Shown here piece by piece: positions 60,801 to 64,000 of a stretch of 64,000 bases of DNA (positions within the stretch are counted from its first letter, which is position 1; each line of letters begins with the position of its first letter). The notes below the pieces were generated by a model, which did not search any database, was not told the DNA's origin, and saw only the letters and a program-made list of their open reading frames with translations. The stretch comes from Strigops habroptila (lineage: Eukaryota; Chordata; Aves; Psittaciformes; Psittacidae), in assembly GCF_004027225.2 (NCBI RefSeq), contig NC_044279.2, positions 48,012,744 to 48,076,743 of the forward strand. Reading direction: 5' to 3'. Made by a program: the position numbers and the translations under genes.

Positions 60801-63800
60801 ATTCCAGGTCTATAAAATAAGTATTGGCGTCTGCACACAAACGTGGTTGGTGCTTTAGGAATGCCAAAGAGGATGTAGCTATTTGACAGAACTACAACCT
60901 ATTCTATGCTTGGTTTTGCCTACAGGTTATGAGAAAGTGTTGAGAGCTATTCTCAGTTTTCAGTGGGTCACCCTGTTTTGGTAGCTTGAGTTCAGAATAT
61001 ACATACGTACCTAAATAGTTTAAGTAGCTGAAAAGAGAATTGGTGCTTCTGGCAGACCGCAATTCTCTTACCTTGCGGTATACCCAAGGCTGGATGGTGA
61101 ACATGTGGCCTTGGGAGGAAAACCAGCTGAGTCTGTTGCTGTTCTTTGTGTTTTCTAATGGGGAAAACTGCATGATTGAATTATATTTAGTACAGAAGAA
61201 AGCCACATGGCTTGTCTTTAGAATTGTTTTATATCACTTACTTTTTTCCTTCCATACAAGTTGCTTTAGGCAGCACCCAGTTGAGCTGGGTCTCCTCAGA
61301 AAAGCTTATTGTGCTTAGAACAAGCAGCTGGAGTTTTGCCCCAGTACAGAAATTGTGTGTTACATTTATACTGTAAAATACGCCAGAACTTAATTTCGGG
61401 GTAGTTTTCTTTGTGACTTAAGCCAGAGGAAAAGCCGAACTTTGCCTTTTGTCAACAGCTGTTTTTTAGAGTTTCAATTAATCTTCAAAGCCTAGTAATT
61501 GGTCTAGTTTCATTACAAAGTCTTGAAATGGAACTTTAAAGGATCATTCCCATTTGGAGATAAAGCCAGTCATAACTCTTCTACAAGTTCAAGATTCAAG
61601 TTTTGGTTTGTTTCCTGTTTTTGTTCTGAACACAAAGGAACCTTTCTAATATCAGGAAAGATTAAGGAAAAGGTGCTCTTGATGTGTGAAGCCCTGTCCT
61701 TTCTGTGTTTTCTCATCATATTTCTTCATAGTTCTTGTTTTCTTGTGGACTGTGAGAAACATGAACCACAGGTAGAATGTATTTTTCTATCTAAGGTTTT
61801 GGTAAATGGACAAACTTCCAAGAACTAGGCAAGGCTGTCTTTTCTGTCACTATTTTGTCTTTCTATGATATGGTTTTCAGGGGTTTTTTTGTTCTTATTG
61901 TGGTTCAACAGTTGGATTGTAATCTGTACAGAAAAATATATAGTAGGACCTTTAGACAGTGACATAAAAAAGTCAGATAATTTGCTAATAATTTATTTAA
62001 ATTGCTGTAAAGAACCTAGCCTATGGAGTAGAAGTCACTACATCAGCTGCTGACTCAAGGTAAGGTGCTAAGTTTTAGGTCTGCTGTCTGACCTGCTGTA
62101 AGGAAAATGCAGGGGAAATCTGAACTTCAAACTGAGTTAGTGTTAGGTAACATCTCAGAGTAGAAACATCTCATATTGCCACCAGGCACTGGAACTAGTG
62201 AGCAAGCTCTTGCTAAGAGGGACAAAGCCCCCAGGCTCCTTAAAGGCTAGCAATGATATGTATTTTTTTAAAGAAGCACATAAATAAATAAAACCCAACT
62301 TGAAAGCCCTGATCTCGCATAGGCACTTCACTCTTAGGCCCTGAAGCCTTTGCAGTAGTTCATGTTTAAAACTCAAAAAAGAAGATGGAGCTGACTGGTA
62401 TAATACTGAGGATCCTTAGGGCTCAGGGCCCCTGTAGCATTATGTTCCAGAGGATGCGCTTTCCAAAGATTTGAACTTTTCTTACAACGTACCTGTTGCT
62501 GCTGGAGGAGAATTTTACACCATGGGTGATGCCTAGAAGTGCCAGCTATTCATAACTTACCATGGGAGACATTTTTGTTAACTACAACACAGGTTTTTTA
62601 GGGTTTCAGCAGATTGTGATCAGCACCTTGTATTGCATTGGGAAGATAAGAGGAAACTGGTCTAAAGTATGTGTTGTAATTCAACTGAGCTCATGGTTTC
62701 AGTAGCTGTACAAACCTCAATTTTCCTTTACTCAACCTGTTTTGATTTGATTGTATGATGTTACACATAACCTAATGTTTTTGTCTTGCCCCACTCCCCT
62801 GGGACTGAGGTAAGGTTTGCTGCTGGTAACGGCTGGTGTGTTAATTGTCATGTTCTGCCTCAACTTGACTACTCTTAAAAATGGCACTGCATAATTGGCT
62901 TTTCAGGAATTGTTGCTCTTTTAAAGGGTTCAGTTTGCTCTTATCAGCAAGCGTCGTTGCTGCTTTATGCGATTTTCTCAGAATTTCTGATCTCAGTGAT
63001 TTATGGCACATGAACTTCCCAAACTGTTCTCTAATTTACTTGACATGGCTCTTAATCTTTGCCCGGGACATGCTGACTACCCATAAAAATTGTTTGGAAA
63101 AGGAATTTCCCCTTTCAACTCAATAGCAAAAAATGATAGTAAAAAAGTTAATGCCACTGTCTGTTCCACTACTGTGGGTGGCTGAGATGGGCTGCAGTCA
63201 CACATGCCATCTTATTGTTCTCCTAAAAAATGTTGCCAGAGAAAATGGCTTTTAGATGATTGTTTACATGACAGTTGTGTCCGTGGAAGGGATATTTAAA
63301 TGGGGGACTCTGGTCTCGATCTGGACCATGACTAAACTTTGTCTGGATGCCAAACCCAGATCCCAGAAATCTGCTTTCTCCTGAGGCCATGCATAAGACC
63401 GGTTGCCCTTTGCCCAGAGTGTCTCGAGAGGTAGCAGGAGTATGCCACCCCCAGCTGCAGCCAAGGCGAAGGGGGCAACACGTCTTTAATTTCTAACTCC
63501 TGCGGGTTATCATTTTCAAGTCTTCCTCCCTCCCTCCATCATGAAGTATGTAAGGTTTTTTTCTTTATGAAAATCAAGGGCAGTGTGTTTGGCAGGATGG
63601 TGCCAGGAGCAGGGCATTTAGGTGAAACAGCAAAAAGTGTTGTTCCTGTGGAGAAGGAGCTGTTGGTGCTGGGTCAGTAGCAAAGGTGAGGGTGGGCTGT
63701 GGACATCATTGCCTGGAGACCAGCCTGTTAGCTCCTGCTTTAGACCGCAGGCTTACTGCTCAGATGGCCTGTTCAATTCGTGCCTTCCTTGGCATGCAGA

Positions 63801-64000
63801 TCTCCATTTATTTGTGGTACTGAGCAGGATTTTTGTTCTCTAAAGGATAGTTTGGTAGCTCTCATGCATTCGTAATTCTTGGCTCACTCACCCAGGCTTA
63901 AGTGTGCCTTTTTACTGCCCATCTTGCAGGTCACAAATGGTCTCCTGATGTGCTGTTGTTGAGTTGTCTCTGAACGCCTCGTGTCCTCTCATCTATGTTT

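Larger units (their letters stand above)
44103..64000 (+). other. CRADD: CRADD intron 2, continues past window end
   Basis: The intron opens with GTAAGG after the CARD exon. In nearly 20 kb no exon similar to the CRADD death domain or to another protein was seen on either strand. Minus-strand frames of 121-150 codons (46894-47259, 55634-56086, 57627-58013) resemble nothing I know. The segment 49480-52707 is filled by nested CR1 elements. The rest is AT-rich unique-looking DNA with small simple repeats. Confidence 0.8.

Overview
This window is vertebrate nuclear DNA, almost certainly from a bird. Genes are split by GT-AG introns, the promoters are CpG islands, and the interspersed repeats are CR1 LINEs ending in the typical ATTCTATG-type tail plus one ERVL-like solo LTR. 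That LTR resembles a family I remember as common in neoavian genomes, which argues weakly against a galliform. Species cannot be fixed from the sequence.

Three protein-coding genes lie on the + strand in the order MRPL42, SOCS2, CRADD, as in human 12q22. (1) MRPL42, 1-7.7 kb: CpG-island promoter with a non-coding first exon, then five coding exons (1982-2063, 3786-3849, 4801-4885, 6158-6321, 7562-7607) giving a 146-residue mitoribosomal protein mL42, with a poly(A) signal at 7657. (2) About 16 kb of intergenic DNA without recognisable genes, holding a solo LTR with a perfect 5-bp target-site duplication and a diverged 95-bp duplication. (3) SOCS2, about 24-29.3 kb: a large CpG island with tandem STAT5-type sites and a long GC-rich palindrome, a probable non-coding exon, then two coding exons (26659-26803, 27814-28262) giving 197 residues with an SH2 domain and a SOCS box. 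(4) About 10 kb of intergenic DNA. (5) CRADD: CpG-island promoter near 39.76-40.8 kb, a strong splice donor at 40315, the CARD-coding exon at 43797-44102, then a large intron running past the window end. The death-domain exon is not in the window.

The genes are neighbours by conserved synteny, not an operon. MRPL42 acts in mitochondrial translation, SOCS2 in feedback on growth-hormone/JAK2-STAT5 signalling, and CRADD in the PIDDosome that activates caspase-2. I found no new multigene system. The observations most worth a second look are the SOCS2 promoter palindrome, the paired STAT5 sites, an intronic G-quadruplex in MRPL42, the nested CR1 elements and the solo LTR. Exon limits were read by eye from splice signals, codon phase and remembered orthologues. 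No alignment was run.
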